NCBI GenBank assembly: GCA_002293525.1 | Contig: DBDJ01000008.1 | Location: 1 to 64,000 of the forward strand | DNA: 64,000 bases | From: Lachnospiraceae bacterium UBA935 | Lineage (GTDB): Bacteria; Bacillota; Clostridia; Lachnospirales; Lachnospiraceae | Direction of reading: 5' to 3' | Shown: positions 1 through 8,354 of the stretch, one piece after another | How the letters are laid out: each line of letters opens with the position of its first letter | How positions within the stretch are numbered: position 1 is the first letter of the stretch | Made by a program: the position numbers and the translations under genes | Notes under the pieces: model-generated | The model's database searches: none | The model's input: the letters and a program-made list of their open reading frames with translations, nothing else | Told to the model about the DNA's origin: nothing

Positions 1-111
1 TGGCTTGATTGAATTGGAATAGATTATTAAGATGATCAAAATAGTAACAGCAAAAGCAAAAAATATGATATCGATCAATGCTTATATATGTCCTTTCGGT
101 TTAGCTTTCAT
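1..111 (-). pseudogene. Possible 5' fragment of a broken membrane-protein gene
   Basis: On the minus strand an ATG at 111, preceded by an AAAAAGG site, reads MKAKPKGHI and then meets TAA at 84-82. The same frame then continues to the window edge as a strongly hydrophobic stretch (FFAFAVTILIILIIYS). The stop lies where one C-to-T change in CAA would produce it, so this may be a gene interrupted by a nonsense mutation. The fragment is short and runs off the window, and no family is recognised. A chance arrangement is quite possible. Confidence 0.2.
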
Positions 112-152
112 GTCCTTTTTAATATTATCGGCTATCTGATACGATGTCAAGA

Positions 153-221
153 AAAAGTATGGTGATCAGGCTTTATGAAGTATGCTGATCAGGCTTTGTG
201 AAGTATGGTGATCAGGCTTTT
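153..221. repeat. Three tandem copies of a 23-bp unit
   Basis: Three consecutive 23-bp units share the core AGTATGGTGATCAGGCTTT, with a single change in the middle copy and divergence at the start of the first. They occupy 153-175, 176-198 and 199-221. No coding frame runs through them convincingly. The rest of 1-460 holds only a roughly 43-codon fragment ending in TAA near 380 (reads ...GGVLPFYIIL) with no recognisable start, and looks like degraded sequence. Confidence 0.8.
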
Positions 222-413
222 ATAAACCTAAGTGCGCCCGCTTTGACTTGAAAATGACCGCAACGAATGGGAAGAACAGTATAACTGGGAGCAGAACTTG
301 ATGTTGGAGGCCTTATTTACCGGAAATCTGCAATGTATCGACGGCGGGGTTCTTCCTTTCTACATTATACTATAAGCACTCTGCTTCCGCAATCTAAAAG
401 CGTTGAATGCGCT

Positions 414-441
414 TTGACACTTTATTATTAATATGTATAAT
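414..441 (+). promoter_or_regulatory. Sigma-A promoter of the DUF362 gene
   Basis: TTGACA at 414-419 and TATAAT at 436-441 are both full consensus and separated by 16 bp. The start site predicted about 7 nt downstream falls at the edge of the AAGGAGG ribosome site (448-454) of the gene starting at 461, so the leader would be very short. Confidence 0.7.
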
Positions 442-460
442 GATTGTAAGGAGGTAACTA

Positions 461-1552
461 ATGGAGAAGATATATATTAATTACGATGAGAATATCTTAA
501 GAGGTACTTTGAAGCTTTTGGATGTATCTCCTTTGAAAAAGCTGATTTCCCCCGGTATGAAGATATCCATAAAGCCCAATATGGTACTGGCTAAGCCGCC
601 TTCTGAAGGTGCTACCACCCACCCGGAGATTGTTGAAGGCTTGATCTGCTATCTGAAGGACTGCGGCATCCATGATATAGAGATTATTGAAAGTGCCTGG
701 ATCGGCGCAGATACTTGGAAAGCATACCGTGCCTGTGGCTTTGACCGGCTCAGCACGAAATACGGCGTACCTTTATATGATCTCAAGGAGGACCGCTTCC
801 GCAAGATCAAAACTGGTAAATACGAAATAGAAATATGCAATAAGGCAGCTGATACGGACTTTCTTATTAATGTACCAGTACTAAAGGCCCATTGCCAGAC
901 GCTTTTGACCTGCAATATGAAGAACTTAAAAGGCTGTATAACAGATCGTGAAAAGCGACGGTTTCATACACTGGGACTGCACGGGCCGATTGCTTATCTG
1001 AACCAGGCGATAAAAACCCACTTCTGTGTGGTAGACGGTATCTGCGGTGACCTTACCTTTGAAGAAGGCGGCAATCCTGTTACCCGCAATATGCTGCTGG
1101 CCGGCCAGGATCCTTTGCTCTTAGATTCCTATTGTGCCGGTCTGATCGGCTACCGGGCCGATGAGATCGGATATCTGCAGACCGGTTCCGCTGTCGGCTT
1201 GGGACGGCTATATGATGAAAATACTGAGCTGATAGAGCTGAATCAAGAGCATAAACCGGTAACGCAGCACAGTGATCGCGGAATCGCCGCCCGGCTAAGG
1301 AAGTATATCCGTGAAGACCAAGCCTGCTCGGCATGTTACTCCGCTCTTATTTTTGCCCTGCATCAGACAGACAGCCGTACCTTGAACAAACTCTCCGACA
1401 AAATCAATATTGGTCAGGGTTTCCGCGGTAAGGAGGGATTGTTAGGCTGTGGTAACTGCACTGCCGGTCATCGTTCTTATGTTAAGGGCTGTCCCCCGTC
1501 TGCTGTTGATGTGGCAGCCCATTTGTTACTGTTTACTGCCCAATGTCATTGA
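461..1552 (+). CDS. DUF362 domain protein, probable Fe-S protein
   Basis: A 363-residue cytoplasmic protein of the DUF362 family, whose exact reaction is not established. The family core is visible: IKPNMV near residue 39, then TTHPEIVEG and a central NMKNLKGC. The C-terminal third has cysteine clusters, ACSAC near residue 288 and GCGNC with a later GCPP near 330-350, fitting iron-sulfur ligation as in other DUF362 proteins. The start is supported by AAGGAGG seven bases upstream and a consensus promoter. It stands alone, followed by the toxin-antitoxin locus. The Fe-S role is inferred from the cysteines only. Confidence 0.8.
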   Translation: MEKIYINYDENILRGTLKLLDVSPLKKLISPGMKISIKPNMVLAKPPSEGATTHPEIVEGLICYLKDCGIHDIEIIESAWIGADTWKAYRACGFDRLSTKYGVPLYDLKEDRFRKIKTGKYEIEICNKAADTDFLINVPVLKAHCQTLLTCNMKNLKGCITDREKRRFHTLGLHGPIAYLNQAIKTHFCVVDGICGDLTFEEGGNPVTRNMLLAGQDPLLLDSYCAGLIGYRADEIGYLQTGSAVGLGRLYDENTELIELNQEHKPVTQHSDRGIAARLRKYIREDQACSACYSALIFALHQTDSRTLNKLSDKINIGQGFRGKEGLLGCGNCTAGHRSYVKGCPPSAVDVAAHLLLFTAQCH

Positions 1553-1621
1553 CCTGTGAACCCAGTGAACAGTAGCACCCATTTAAGGCATTTAGGATTT
1601 AGGATAAAAGTTCAAAAGTAC

Positions 1622-1742
1622 TTGAATCCATTTTACATATATGTTAAAATGATATGTAGAAAAGACAACCGCCACAGTGAGTGGTTGACCTTCTTAGGAA
1701 TAAAACAGCCCTGTCTGGTCAAGTACAAGGGCTGTTTTGTGT
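1622..1742 (+). ncRNA. Antitoxin RNA of a par-like type I toxin-antitoxin locus
   Basis: A promoter with TTGAAT (1622-1627), 17-bp spacer and TAAAAT (1645-1650) would start a short RNA near 1657. Its 5' part carries the repeat GACAACCG...GTGGTTGACCTTC (1664-1693), which also occurs at the 5' end of the convergent toxin mRNA (complement of 1864-1892). It ends in an 11-bp perfect hairpin, AAAACAGCCCT (1702-1712) with AGGGCTGTTTT (1728-1738), which would also terminate the toxin message. Convergent RNAs with shared 5' direct repeats and one bidirectional terminator are the layout of the Fst/par loci. The RNA itself is inferred from sequence. Confidence 0.65.
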
Positions 1743-1850
1743 TTATTTCTTGTTATTCTTGTCTATGTAGGCAAGTAATGCAAGAATGAGTAAAATGAAT
1801 TCCATAAATAAATATATAAATTCAATATACTCATAAGCACCACCTCCCAT
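1743..1850 (-). CDS. Small hydrophobic type I toxin (holin-like/Fst-like)
   Basis: A 35-residue peptide from ATG at 1850: a short N-terminus, one membrane helix (MEFILLILALLAYI) and a charged tail, DKNNKK. The ALLAYIDKxNKK ending is typical of small Firmicute holin-like type I toxins. Its mRNA would start near 1895 from TTGTTT (1925-1930), 17 bp, TATGAT (1902-1907), read on the minus strand, carry the 5' repeat shared with the antitoxin RNA, and end in the common terminator at 1702-1738. The start is uncertain. A strong GGGAGGTGG lies just after this ATG and is better spaced for an out-of-frame ATG giving a 23-residue peptide. An in-frame ATG at 1805 would give only 20 residues. Confidence 0.6.
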   Translation of the reverse strand: MGGGAYEYIEFIYLFMEFILLILALLAYIDKNNKK

Positions 1851-2016
1851 CTTTGCTAAAATGGAAGGTCAACCACCCTGTACACGGTTGTCTCTTATAA
1901 TATCATACCATGTGTGACAGAGGCAAACAATCTTATCTTGTTTTCCCGACTTAATTATATTAAGATTTGTCAGTATGTTATTTGTTATTCGTTCTTATGG
2001 TACTTCACTAAAGGAT

Positions 2017-2592
2017 TTAGCTGAGAGGAACCAAGCCAAAATAATCCAGACATCCTAAATAAATCGCATAGGCAAAGTTACCCGGGTCACCAAGCAGCAA
2101 CTGCAGATCGCCAGGATTAGTCATATAACCAAGTTCCACTAAGATAGATGTCATCTGGGTTGCACGCAATACATATAGGGATGGATTGGTTCTGACCCCG
2201 TTATCTCGTATGCCCACGATCTGCACGATCCTGTTCAGGACGTGTCTTGCCAGATATTCCGCCTGGGTATACAGCTGATATACATATACCTCGGCGCCGT
2301 TGATAGCCGGATTGGTATTGGCGTTACAGTGGATACTGATAAAATAATCGGCAGGCCATGCATTTGCCTCGTTCACCCGCGCTGCCAGACTGGAAGAACT
2401 GTTATAGCCCAATATCTGATCCGGACTGGTTCTTGACGTTCTTACTTCAAAACGGTAATCGGCACGCATAATATCAGCAAGTATAATACCTACATTGTAG
2501 TTAATGTACTGTTCTTCCACATCCCCGGCAATTGCTCCGCCGTTAATTCCTCCGGGATTATGTCCCTGGTCAATGTAAATTTTGATTGCCAT
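2017..2592 (-). CDS. N-acetylmuramoyl-L-alanine amidase (Amidase_3)
   Basis: A 191-residue zinc amidase that cleaves the bond between N-acetylmuramic acid and the L-Ala of the peptidoglycan stem. Visible family motifs are DQGHNPGG at the N-terminus (first zinc His), VEEQ near residue 26 (zinc Glu), SIHCNAN in the middle (second zinc His) and ILVELGYMTNPGD near the end (catalytic Glu). There is no signal peptide, membrane anchor or cell-wall-binding repeat, so it is a bare catalytic domain, as in prophage or spore-type lysins. ATG at 2592 is chosen because AGGAGGTG lies just upstream; a GTG at 2598 overlaps that site. Confidence 0.88.
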   Translation of the reverse strand: MAIKIYIDQGHNPGGINGGAIAGDVEEQYINYNVGIILADIMRADYRFEVRTSRTSPDQILGYNSSSSLAARVNEANAWPADYFISIHCNANTNPAINGAEVYVYQLYTQAEYLARHVLNRIVQIVGIRDNGVRTNPSLYVLRATQMTSILVELGYMTNPGDLQLLLGDPGNFAYAIYLGCLDYFGLVPLS

Positions 2593-2690
2593 AAACACCT
2601 CCTGTATATTCTACAGGTCGTTCCTGCAGACAGCAGACTATTCCTTATAAGGTTATGATATTCATGGCATTGATTTTTGTTCTTTTAAAA

Positions 2691-3434
2691 CTACTGATAT
2701 CGCCTTCTGACCCAGGGTAAAAAGAGCAACAGGCTGACCAGCAGGACCAGCAGCGCCAAAGGGATGATATAGCCGGGATTCCCCAGCCATTTTTCAAAGA
2801 CTTCCAGTATCGTGCCACGGGCCGCCTGATTGAGGTATAGATAGTTGGTTCCCAGACCTTTATTTAAGACAAAGATGAACAGTGCGTAGATTCCTAATAG
2901 CGTCAGTACTTTTGGATATTGGCTGATGTCGGGGGTCAGCTTCCCCGAAGCAATCTGCAGTATCGGTATCATAATCACCAGAAAATGCCAGATGAAAAAG
3001 ATCAGCGGCATCCAGCCGAAAGCATGATAATTGTTAAGCGTACTCTCAGGGGTAATTACCGCCATCACAGCCCCCGGCATCAATATCCCATAAGCCAGGT
3101 TCCAGAGCAGCCGGTTCCGGGTATACACCGTGACCGGCAGGACAAAGCCGCTGATAATACAAAGATGCAGCGGGGCAATGTCTAAAAGTACAAAATTATC
3201 ATAGTACCGGTAAAACATATAGGCACGAAAGAAATAAAAGACCAACAGGGCGATACTGATAAATTTAATTACTCTATCCGCCCGCTCTTTGTGACATCGG
3301 TTTACATACCATGCCAGACCGGCTATTGCCAGTATCCCTAAGACTAAATATATAAAATGGGAAAGAGAGAAAGCGCGAAAGCGCAGCTCGGGTTCCACGC
3401 CGGAGGACAAAAACCAATTTAAATTATCATTCAT
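2691..3434 (-). CDS. YwaF-like TIGR02206 family membrane protein
   Basis: A 247-residue integral membrane protein with about seven hydrophobic helices, matching the YwaF/TIGR02206 family of unknown function. Recognisable points are the N-terminal FSLSHFIYL, the IAPLHLCIISGF segment with its conserved His, and FIWHFLVI in the middle. The start has AAGGAAATTAT upstream. It lies between the amidase and the small acidic gene, all on the minus strand, but gaps of about 60-100 bp do not prove an operon. No reaction is known for the family. Confidence 0.75.
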   Translation of the reverse strand: MNDNLNWFLSSGVEPELRFRAFSLSHFIYLVLGILAIAGLAWYVNRCHKERADRVIKFISIALLVFYFFRAYMFYRYYDNFVLLDIAPLHLCIISGFVLPVTVYTRNRLLWNLAYGILMPGAVMAVITPESTLNNYHAFGWMPLIFFIWHFLVIMIPILQIASGKLTPDISQYPKVLTLLGIYALFIFVLNKGLGTNYLYLNQAARGTILEVFEKWLGNPGYIIPLALLVLLVSLLLFLPWVRRRYQ

Positions 3435-3495
3435 ATAATTTCCTTTATTACATATTATTAATTACATCTATGCCATATTATTTATAAAATGAATA

Positions 3496-3690
3496 TTATT
3501 TTTGGTTATCCAGGATTTCTTTAAGGGCATCGTCTCCGATGCTGATCCAGGCATCTTCCTCCTCGTCATTTAATCCTAAGTATTCCCTTAATGTGTCTTC
3601 TGTATCACTTAATCCCCATTCTTGCGTATAATCATCAATAACTTCAAATTCAATTTCACTGGACAGATAGCGTTCTTTAAACTTTTTCAC
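3496..3690 (-). CDS. Small acidic protein of unknown function
   Basis: A 64-residue, strongly acidic protein (LREYLGLNDEEEDAW in its second half). It starts with GTG at 3690 behind GGGAGGATAATTAA, a good ribosome site. Not recognised; no membrane segment, Cys motif or catalytic signature is visible. It follows asnS by 25 bp on the same strand, so it is probably cotranscribed with asnS, but that does not by itself give a function. The predicted fold is mostly helical by eye. Confidence 0.55.
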   Translation of the reverse strand: MKKFKERYLSSEIEFEVIDDYTQEWGLSDTEDTLREYLGLNDEEEDAWISIGDDALKEILDNQK

Positions 3691-3715
3691 TTAATTATCC
3701 TCCCTTCCTGCATGC

Positions 3716-5107
3716 TTACAGCTCGCAGTTATGCACCGTCCGAGGAAATGGCAGCACATCCCTGATATTGCCCATGCCGGTAAGATACATCACGCAACGT
3801 TCAAAGCCCAGGCCAAAACCGGCATGTCTAGCTGAACCGTATTTTCTGAGATCCAGATAAAAGTCGTAATCTTCTTCCTTCAGCTTCATTTCCTTCATAC
3901 GAAGCAACAGTTTATCATAATCATCTTCCCGCTGACTCCCGCCGATAATCTCACCGACCCCCGGCACCAGACAGTCCATCGCGGCAACGGTTTCATCATC
4001 TTCATTTACCTTCATATAAAACGGCTTGATTTCCTTGGGGTAATCGGTTACAAAAACAGGCCGTTTAAATTCTTTTTCCGTCAGAAAGCGTTCGTGTTCC
4101 GTCTGCAAGTCACGTCCCCAATAAACTTGATACTCAAATTCTTCATTGTGTTTTTCCAGCAGCGCGACTGCTTGGGTATAAGTAATTCGGGCAAAATCGG
4201 AATCCACGACATTATTAAGCCGTTCCAGCAAGCCCTTGTCAACATATTCGTTAAAGAACGCCATTTCTTCCGGAGCTTGCTCCAACACATAGCGGATTAC
4301 ATATTTCAGTAGGCTTTCCGCGAGCATCATGTCATCGTCAAGATCGGCAAAGGCTATCTCCGGCTCAATCATCCAAAATTCTGCCGCATGCCGGGCCGTA
4401 TTGGAATTCTCCGCACGGAAGGTAGGGCCAAAAGTATAAATATTCTTAAAGGCCATCGCAAATGTCTCGCCGTTTAACTGACCGCTGACCGTCAGGCTGG
4501 TAGCCTTTCCAAAGAAATCCTGTGACATATCAGCCTGACCGTTATCCATCTTCGGCGGATTGGCCGGATCAAGTGTCGTCACCCGGAACATTTCTCCCGC
4601 TCCTTCACAGTCGCTGCCGGTAATAATCGGCGTATGCACATAAATAAAGTCTCGCTCTCGAAAGAACTGATGAATCGCAAAGGCAATCAAAGACCGTACC
4701 CGGAAAACAGCCTGAAACGTATTGCTCCGGGGCCGCAGATGGGATATCGTCCTTAAGTATTCAAATGAATGCCGCTTTTTCTGCAAAGGATAATCGGCCG
4801 CCGACTCGCCTTCAATGATAACTTCCGAAGCCTGAATCTCAAATGGCTGCTTGGCTTCCGGTGTCGCTGTTACCACACCGGTCACAATCACCGCCGCCCC
4901 CACGTTAAGCCTTGATATCTCCGCAAAATTCGCCAGCCCGTCCCCATATACTACTTGCAGAGCTTCAAAAAAAGTCCCGTCGTTCATTACTAGAAAGCCA
5001 AAAGATTTGGAGTCTCTTTTGCTTCTCAGCCATCCTCCTACGGATACTTTCTTTTCCATGTATTTGTCTTGATTTCTAAATAACTGTTTTATCGTAATCT
5101 TATCCAT
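3716..5107 (-). CDS. asnS: Asparagine--tRNA ligase
   Basis: AsnRS, 463 residues, charges tRNA-Asn with free asparagine. The N-terminal OB anticodon-binding domain (VGGWLRSKRDSKSFGFLVMN) is followed by the class II core. Motif 2 region FRAENSNTARHAAEFWMIE and motif 3 GFGLGFERCVMYLTG are both intact. ATG at 5107 is preferred over 5113 because GAGG is correctly spaced for it. No T-box is seen upstream. With the apparently Asn-responsive aspS-gatCAB operon at 6-11 kb, this organism has both the direct and the tRNA-dependent route to Asn-tRNA. Confidence 0.95.
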   Translation of the reverse strand: MDKITIKQLFRNQDKYMEKKVSVGGWLRSKRDSKSFGFLVMNDGTFFEALQVVYGDGLANFAEISRLNVGAAVIVTGVVTATPEAKQPFEIQASEVIIEGESAADYPLQKKRHSFEYLRTISHLRPRSNTFQAVFRVRSLIAFAIHQFFRERDFIYVHTPIITGSDCEGAGEMFRVTTLDPANPPKMDNGQADMSQDFFGKATSLTVSGQLNGETFAMAFKNIYTFGPTFRAENSNTARHAAEFWMIEPEIAFADLDDDMMLAESLLKYVIRYVLEQAPEEMAFFNEYVDKGLLERLNNVVDSDFARITYTQAVALLEKHNEEFEYQVYWGRDLQTEHERFLTEKEFKRPVFVTDYPKEIKPFYMKVNEDDETVAAMDCLVPGVGEIIGGSQREDDYDKLLLRMKEMKLKEEDYDFYLDLRKYGSARHAGFGLGFERCVMYLTGMGNIRDVLPFPRTVHNCEL

Positions 5108-5191
5108 ATTCATACCTCTTGCCCGCTTTTCGGATATTTATCACGCGCTATTTATTATTATACCCTTTTATAACAATAAATAAAACTTCTG

Positions 5192-5851
5192 CTACATCAA
5201 TCTGTTTCCGTTTATCGTCAGCCGGAACCCAAGTCCTAGCTTCTCCGCCGCTTTTCGGCAAAGAATCATCCGGTTCAAAAAAATCTCAAAATAGTCCACA
5301 ACCGGACATATTTCCGTATCAATAGTCAACAGTAATTCGATATACCAACCCTTTTCAATCTTTAACTGTGATTCTTTGACGGAATAATTAACCCGGTCAT
5401 GGATATCAAAGGTTACGGTATCATGATTCCTCACTCTGGTACGCCGGACATCGGTTTTATCCGCCAGTATCAAAGCTGCGGCAACGGCATTGACAGGAAA
5501 TGCCGTAGACTCATCGTGATTTCCTATGGCTGTGACGATCGTAGCGATGTCCTCGGGATCTGCATTCATCCGATCCAGAATCCGAAAAGCCATGACCGCA
5601 CCGCTTTGGGCATGATCAATTCGGTTTATCACGTTCCCGATATCGTGAAGATAGCCGGCTGTTTTCGCCAGCTCTATTTCCCGATCATTGAAACCCTGAA
5701 TCTTCAGGATCTCTCCCGCCATCTCAGCCACTTTTTTCACATGGGCAAAACTGTGTTCCGTATAACCCATTGCAAGCAGGGATTCATCCGCTTTCATAAT
5801 ATAAGTCCGAACTGCTTCGTCCTTCAGTATGTTTTCAAATATCAAATCCAT
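5192..5851 (-). CDS. HD-domain phosphohydrolase
   Basis: A 219-residue HD-superfamily metal-dependent phosphohydrolase. The first metal His lies in EHSFAHVKKV, the HD pair in YLHDIGN, and IGNHDES supplies further residues. The substrate cannot be told from sequence; nucleotide phosphate hydrolysis is typical of the superfamily. The C-terminal 90 residues (IHDRVNYSVKESQLKIEKG...) form an extra domain seen in clostridial homologues. The start at 5851 follows GAGGTG; longer readings to 5914 have no ribosome site. It is separated from asnS by about 85 bp and diverges from the T-box operon. Confidence 0.75.
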   Translation of the reverse strand: MDLIFENILKDEAVRTYIMKADESLLAMGYTEHSFAHVKKVAEMAGEILKIQGFNDREIELAKTAGYLHDIGNVINRIDHAQSGAVMAFRILDRMNADPEDIATIVTAIGNHDESTAFPVNAVAAALILADKTDVRRTRVRNHDTVTFDIHDRVNYSVKESQLKIEKGWYIELLLTIDTEICPVVDYFEIFLNRMILCRKAAEKLGLGFRLTINGNRLM

Positions 5852-5962
5852 CCGGCACCTCATTCTTTGTTTATGTAGCAAATCATAACATATTTTAAGT
5901 TTGCACACAAACAAAATATCTGGTTGTTGTATAAAATTTATGTTAAAATGAGAAACTTTCTA

Positions 5963-6232
5963 TTGACATCAAGGTTTTTTTATGATAACAAAGTATTATA
6001 GTATTTGTAGTTTGCTTATGAGACCCCGCCTTAATGGAAATCTTAAAAGAGATTCCGCGTCACCGGCTGAAAGCGCGGATTAAGAAAGTAGAAGGATGGG
6101 TAACACTCGTAAGATAGCACAGTACAGCTTAATACCGCTAAAAGTCGGGCGCAGTTTGCGCCAATGCAGGGTGGCACCGCGGGTAACTTACCCGTCCCTC
6201 AGAATATATCATATTCTGAGGATTTTTTATTT
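5963..6232 (+). promoter_or_regulatory. T-box riboswitch, apparent Asn specifier, controlling aspS-gatCAB
   Basis: The conserved T-box AGGGTGGCACCGCG is at 6168-6181, followed by a terminator stem CCTCAGAATAT/ATATTCTGAGG (6197-6221) and a T-run. Stem I is closed by CTTATGAG (6015-6022) with CTCGTAAG (6106-6113). Higher up, CTTAA...TTAAG, an AGAGA bulge and a GGCTGAAAG loop resemble stem I landmarks. The bases on the 3' side just inside the basal stem are AAC followed by A (6102-6105), the expected specifier position, so the sensed tRNA would be tRNA-Asn. A TTGACA at 5963 is a likely -35; the -10 is unclear. The T-box is certain; the specifier comes from hand folding. Confidence 0.88.
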
Positions 6233-6276
6233 TATAGAAAGGCAGTCCAGATATTATTTTCAGGAGGATAGATACT

Positions 6277-8019
6277 ATGAACAGATACCGTACCCAGAAT
6301 TGTAATGAGTTAAGTAAATCCCATGTTGGGCAGGAGGTCAGGCTGGCCGGTTGGGTAGATGCCATCCGTGATCATGGCGGGGTTATCTTTATTGACCTGA
6401 GGGATCACTTCGGTATCACGCAAGTCGTTGTGAACGATGATGAGCTTATGAAAGGCGTAGGAAAAGAATGGGTTATTTCTGTTGCCGGCCCGGTTAGAGA
6501 GCGGGATCAGGACAACGTCAACCGAAAGTTAGACACCGGGGAAGTGGAATTGCGGGCCGATACCTTGGAAATATTGGGGCCTTCCCTAAATCAGCTGCCG
6601 TTTGAAATCAGCGAATCAACCGCTACACGGGAAGAACTCCGGTTAAAATACCGGTTTCTTGACTTACGCAATCCCAAGCTTCACCAAAATATCGTGATCC
6701 GCTCGGAAATAACCCATTTCATAAGAGAAAAAATGAGAGAGCTTGGGTTTTTAGAGATTCAGACTCCCATCCTGACATCGTCATCGCCGGAAGGCGCCAG
6801 GGATTATCTTGTGCCAAGCCGCAAGCATCACGGCATGTTTTATGCCCTGCCGCAGGCTCCGCAGCAGTTTAAACAGCTGCTGATGGTGGCCGGCTTCGAT
6901 AAATATTTTCAGATTGCGCCCTGTTTCCGCGATGAGGATGCACGCGCTGACCGTTCCCCGGGAGAATTTTACCAGCTTGATTTTGAAATGTCTTTTGCCA
7001 CTCAGGAAGATGTTTTTCAGGTGGCGGAAACCGTTTTGTTTGATACCTTCAAGAACTTTTCACCCGGAAGAGCGGTCAGCCCGGCACCGTTCCGGCGGAT
7101 ACCGTTTGCTGAAAGCATGCGGAAATACGGAACCGATAAACCGGATCTGAGAAATCCGCTTATCATCGAAGATCTTACGGCTTTCTTTGCCGATGTTGAT
7201 TTTGCACCTTTCCGGAATAAACCGGTGCGAGGGATTGTGGCACATGACTGCGCTGGCTCTCCCAAGTCCTTTTTTGAAAAGATGCTCTCTTTTGCTACGG
7301 ACATCGGCATGAAAGGCTTGGGCTATATATCGGTATTGGCAGGGATGGAACTGAAAGGCCCGATCGTCAAATTCTTGTCCGATACCAAACAAAAAGAGCT
7401 GATCGAAAAGCTTGCCTTGACGGAAAACGATACCCTGTTCTTTATATCCGATGTTCCCAAGCTGGTCAACGTGTTTGCCGGGCAGATTCGGTCGGAGCTG
7501 GGAAAACGGCTGGGGCTGATCGATGACAGTTCCTATGAATTTTGCTTCATTACTGATTTCCCGATGTATGGCATCAATGAAGAAACCGGAGCTGTTGAGT
7601 TTACACACAACCCCTTTTCCATGCCGCAAGGTGAGATGGAGGCGCTGCAAACGATGAATCCGCTGGACATCCTAGCCTACCAGTACGATATTGTGTGTAA
7701 CGGTGTAGAACTCTCTTCGGGCGCGGTACGGAACCACCGGCCGGATGTGATGCTGAAAGCCTTTGAGATTGCAGGCTATGCCAAAAAAGACATCGAGAAC
7801 AAGTTTCCGGCACTCTTTCAAGCCTTTCATTATGGCGCGCCGCCTCATGCCGGCATGGCACCGGGTCTTGACCGGATCGTGATGTTGCTGACAGAACAGG
7901 AAAGCATCCGTGAAGTAGTGGCTTTCCCGCTCAACGGCAATGCCCAGGATCTGATGATGGGCGCACCGGGAACCGTCTCGGAACACCAGCTCAGAGAGGT
8001 TCATATTAAGATTAGGTAA
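6277..8019 (+). CDS. aspS: Aspartate--tRNA ligase, probably non-discriminating
   Basis: A bacterial-type AspRS of 580 residues. It has an N-terminal OB domain, class II motif 2 region FRDEDARADRSPGEFYQLD, an inserted GAD domain in the middle, and motif 3 GMAPGLDRIVMLLT. In the anticodon-binding domain the sequence is RDHGGVIFIDLRD. A His at this place (His31 in Pseudomonas aeruginosa) is associated with enzymes that also charge tRNA-Asn, while Leu marks discriminating enzymes. The start has CAGGAGG eight bases upstream. First gene of the T-box operon, so it likely makes Asp-tRNA-Asn as substrate for GatCAB. Dual specificity is inference. Confidence 0.93.
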   Translation: MNRYRTQNCNELSKSHVGQEVRLAGWVDAIRDHGGVIFIDLRDHFGITQVVVNDDELMKGVGKEWVISVAGPVRERDQDNVNRKLDTGEVELRADTLEILGPSLNQLPFEISESTATREELRLKYRFLDLRNPKLHQNIVIRSEITHFIREKMRELGFLEIQTPILTSSSPEGARDYLVPSRKHHGMFYALPQAPQQFKQLLMVAGFDKYFQIAPCFRDEDARADRSPGEFYQLDFEMSFATQEDVFQVAETVLFDTFKNFSPGRAVSPAPFRRIPFAESMRKYGTDKPDLRNPLIIEDLTAFFADVDFAPFRNKPVRGIVAHDCAGSPKSFFEKMLSFATDIGMKGLGYISVLAGMELKGPIVKFLSDTKQKELIEKLALTENDTLFFISDVPKLVNVFAGQIRSELGKRLGLIDDSSYEFCFITDFPMYGINEETGAVEFTHNPFSMPQGEMEALQTMNPLDILAYQYDIVCNGVELSSGAVRNHRPDVMLKAFEIAGYAKKDIENKFPALFQAFHYGAPPHAGMAPGLDRIVMLLTEQESIREVVAFPLNGNAQDLMMGAPGTVSEHQLREVHIKIR

Positions 8020-8064
8020 AGTTTCAAATGGTAACTGGAAACCGATGTAAGAAAGGATCTGAAT

Positions 8065-8340
8065 ATGGTAAATATGATTGAACTGGCAACGATTGAAAAA
8101 ATAAACCTGACAGCGGAAGAGACCGCGCAATTAAGTGCGTATGCCGGGATTCTGGAAGACAGCTTTGCCGAACTGGCGACGGCGGATACAGAAGGCGTCA
8201 CCCCGCTTGTGACGGTTTTAGATCTGAAAAATGTATTGCGGGATGATATTGCTGCTAAGATGTTATCACGAGAGGAATTATTATCAAATGCACCCGAACA
8301 GTACGACGGCTATTTTCAGGTGCCTAAAACGCTGGAATAG
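8065..8340 (+). CDS. gatC: Glutamyl/aspartyl-tRNA amidotransferase subunit C
   Basis: A 91-residue subunit that stabilises GatA and bridges it to GatB. It shows the family pattern: an N-terminal helix with LTAEE, then PLVTVLDLKNVLRDD, and the C-terminal SREELLSNAPEQYDGYF and VPKTLE. The start follows AGAAAGGATCTGAAT. It lies 45 bp after aspS and 14 bp before gatA, whose AGGAGGGTGG ribosome site begins right at the gatC stop codon. Normal length and sequence, in contrast to its GatA partner. Confidence 0.9.
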   Translation: MVNMIELATIEKINLTAEETAQLSAYAGILEDSFAELATADTEGVTPLVTVLDLKNVLRDDIAAKMLSREELLSNAPEQYDGYFQVPKTLE

Positions 8341-8354
8341 GAGGGTGGCATAGT

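Noticed and set aside
1556..1789. 77-codon plus-strand reading frame
   Set aside because: It lies across the antitoxin RNA, its terminator and the toxin gene, lacks a ribosome site, and has no recognisable composition of a protein.
7060..7650. Long minus-strand frame inside aspS (also similar frames inside gatB, oppA, metG and others)
   Set aside because: Antisense shadows of strongly supported genes.
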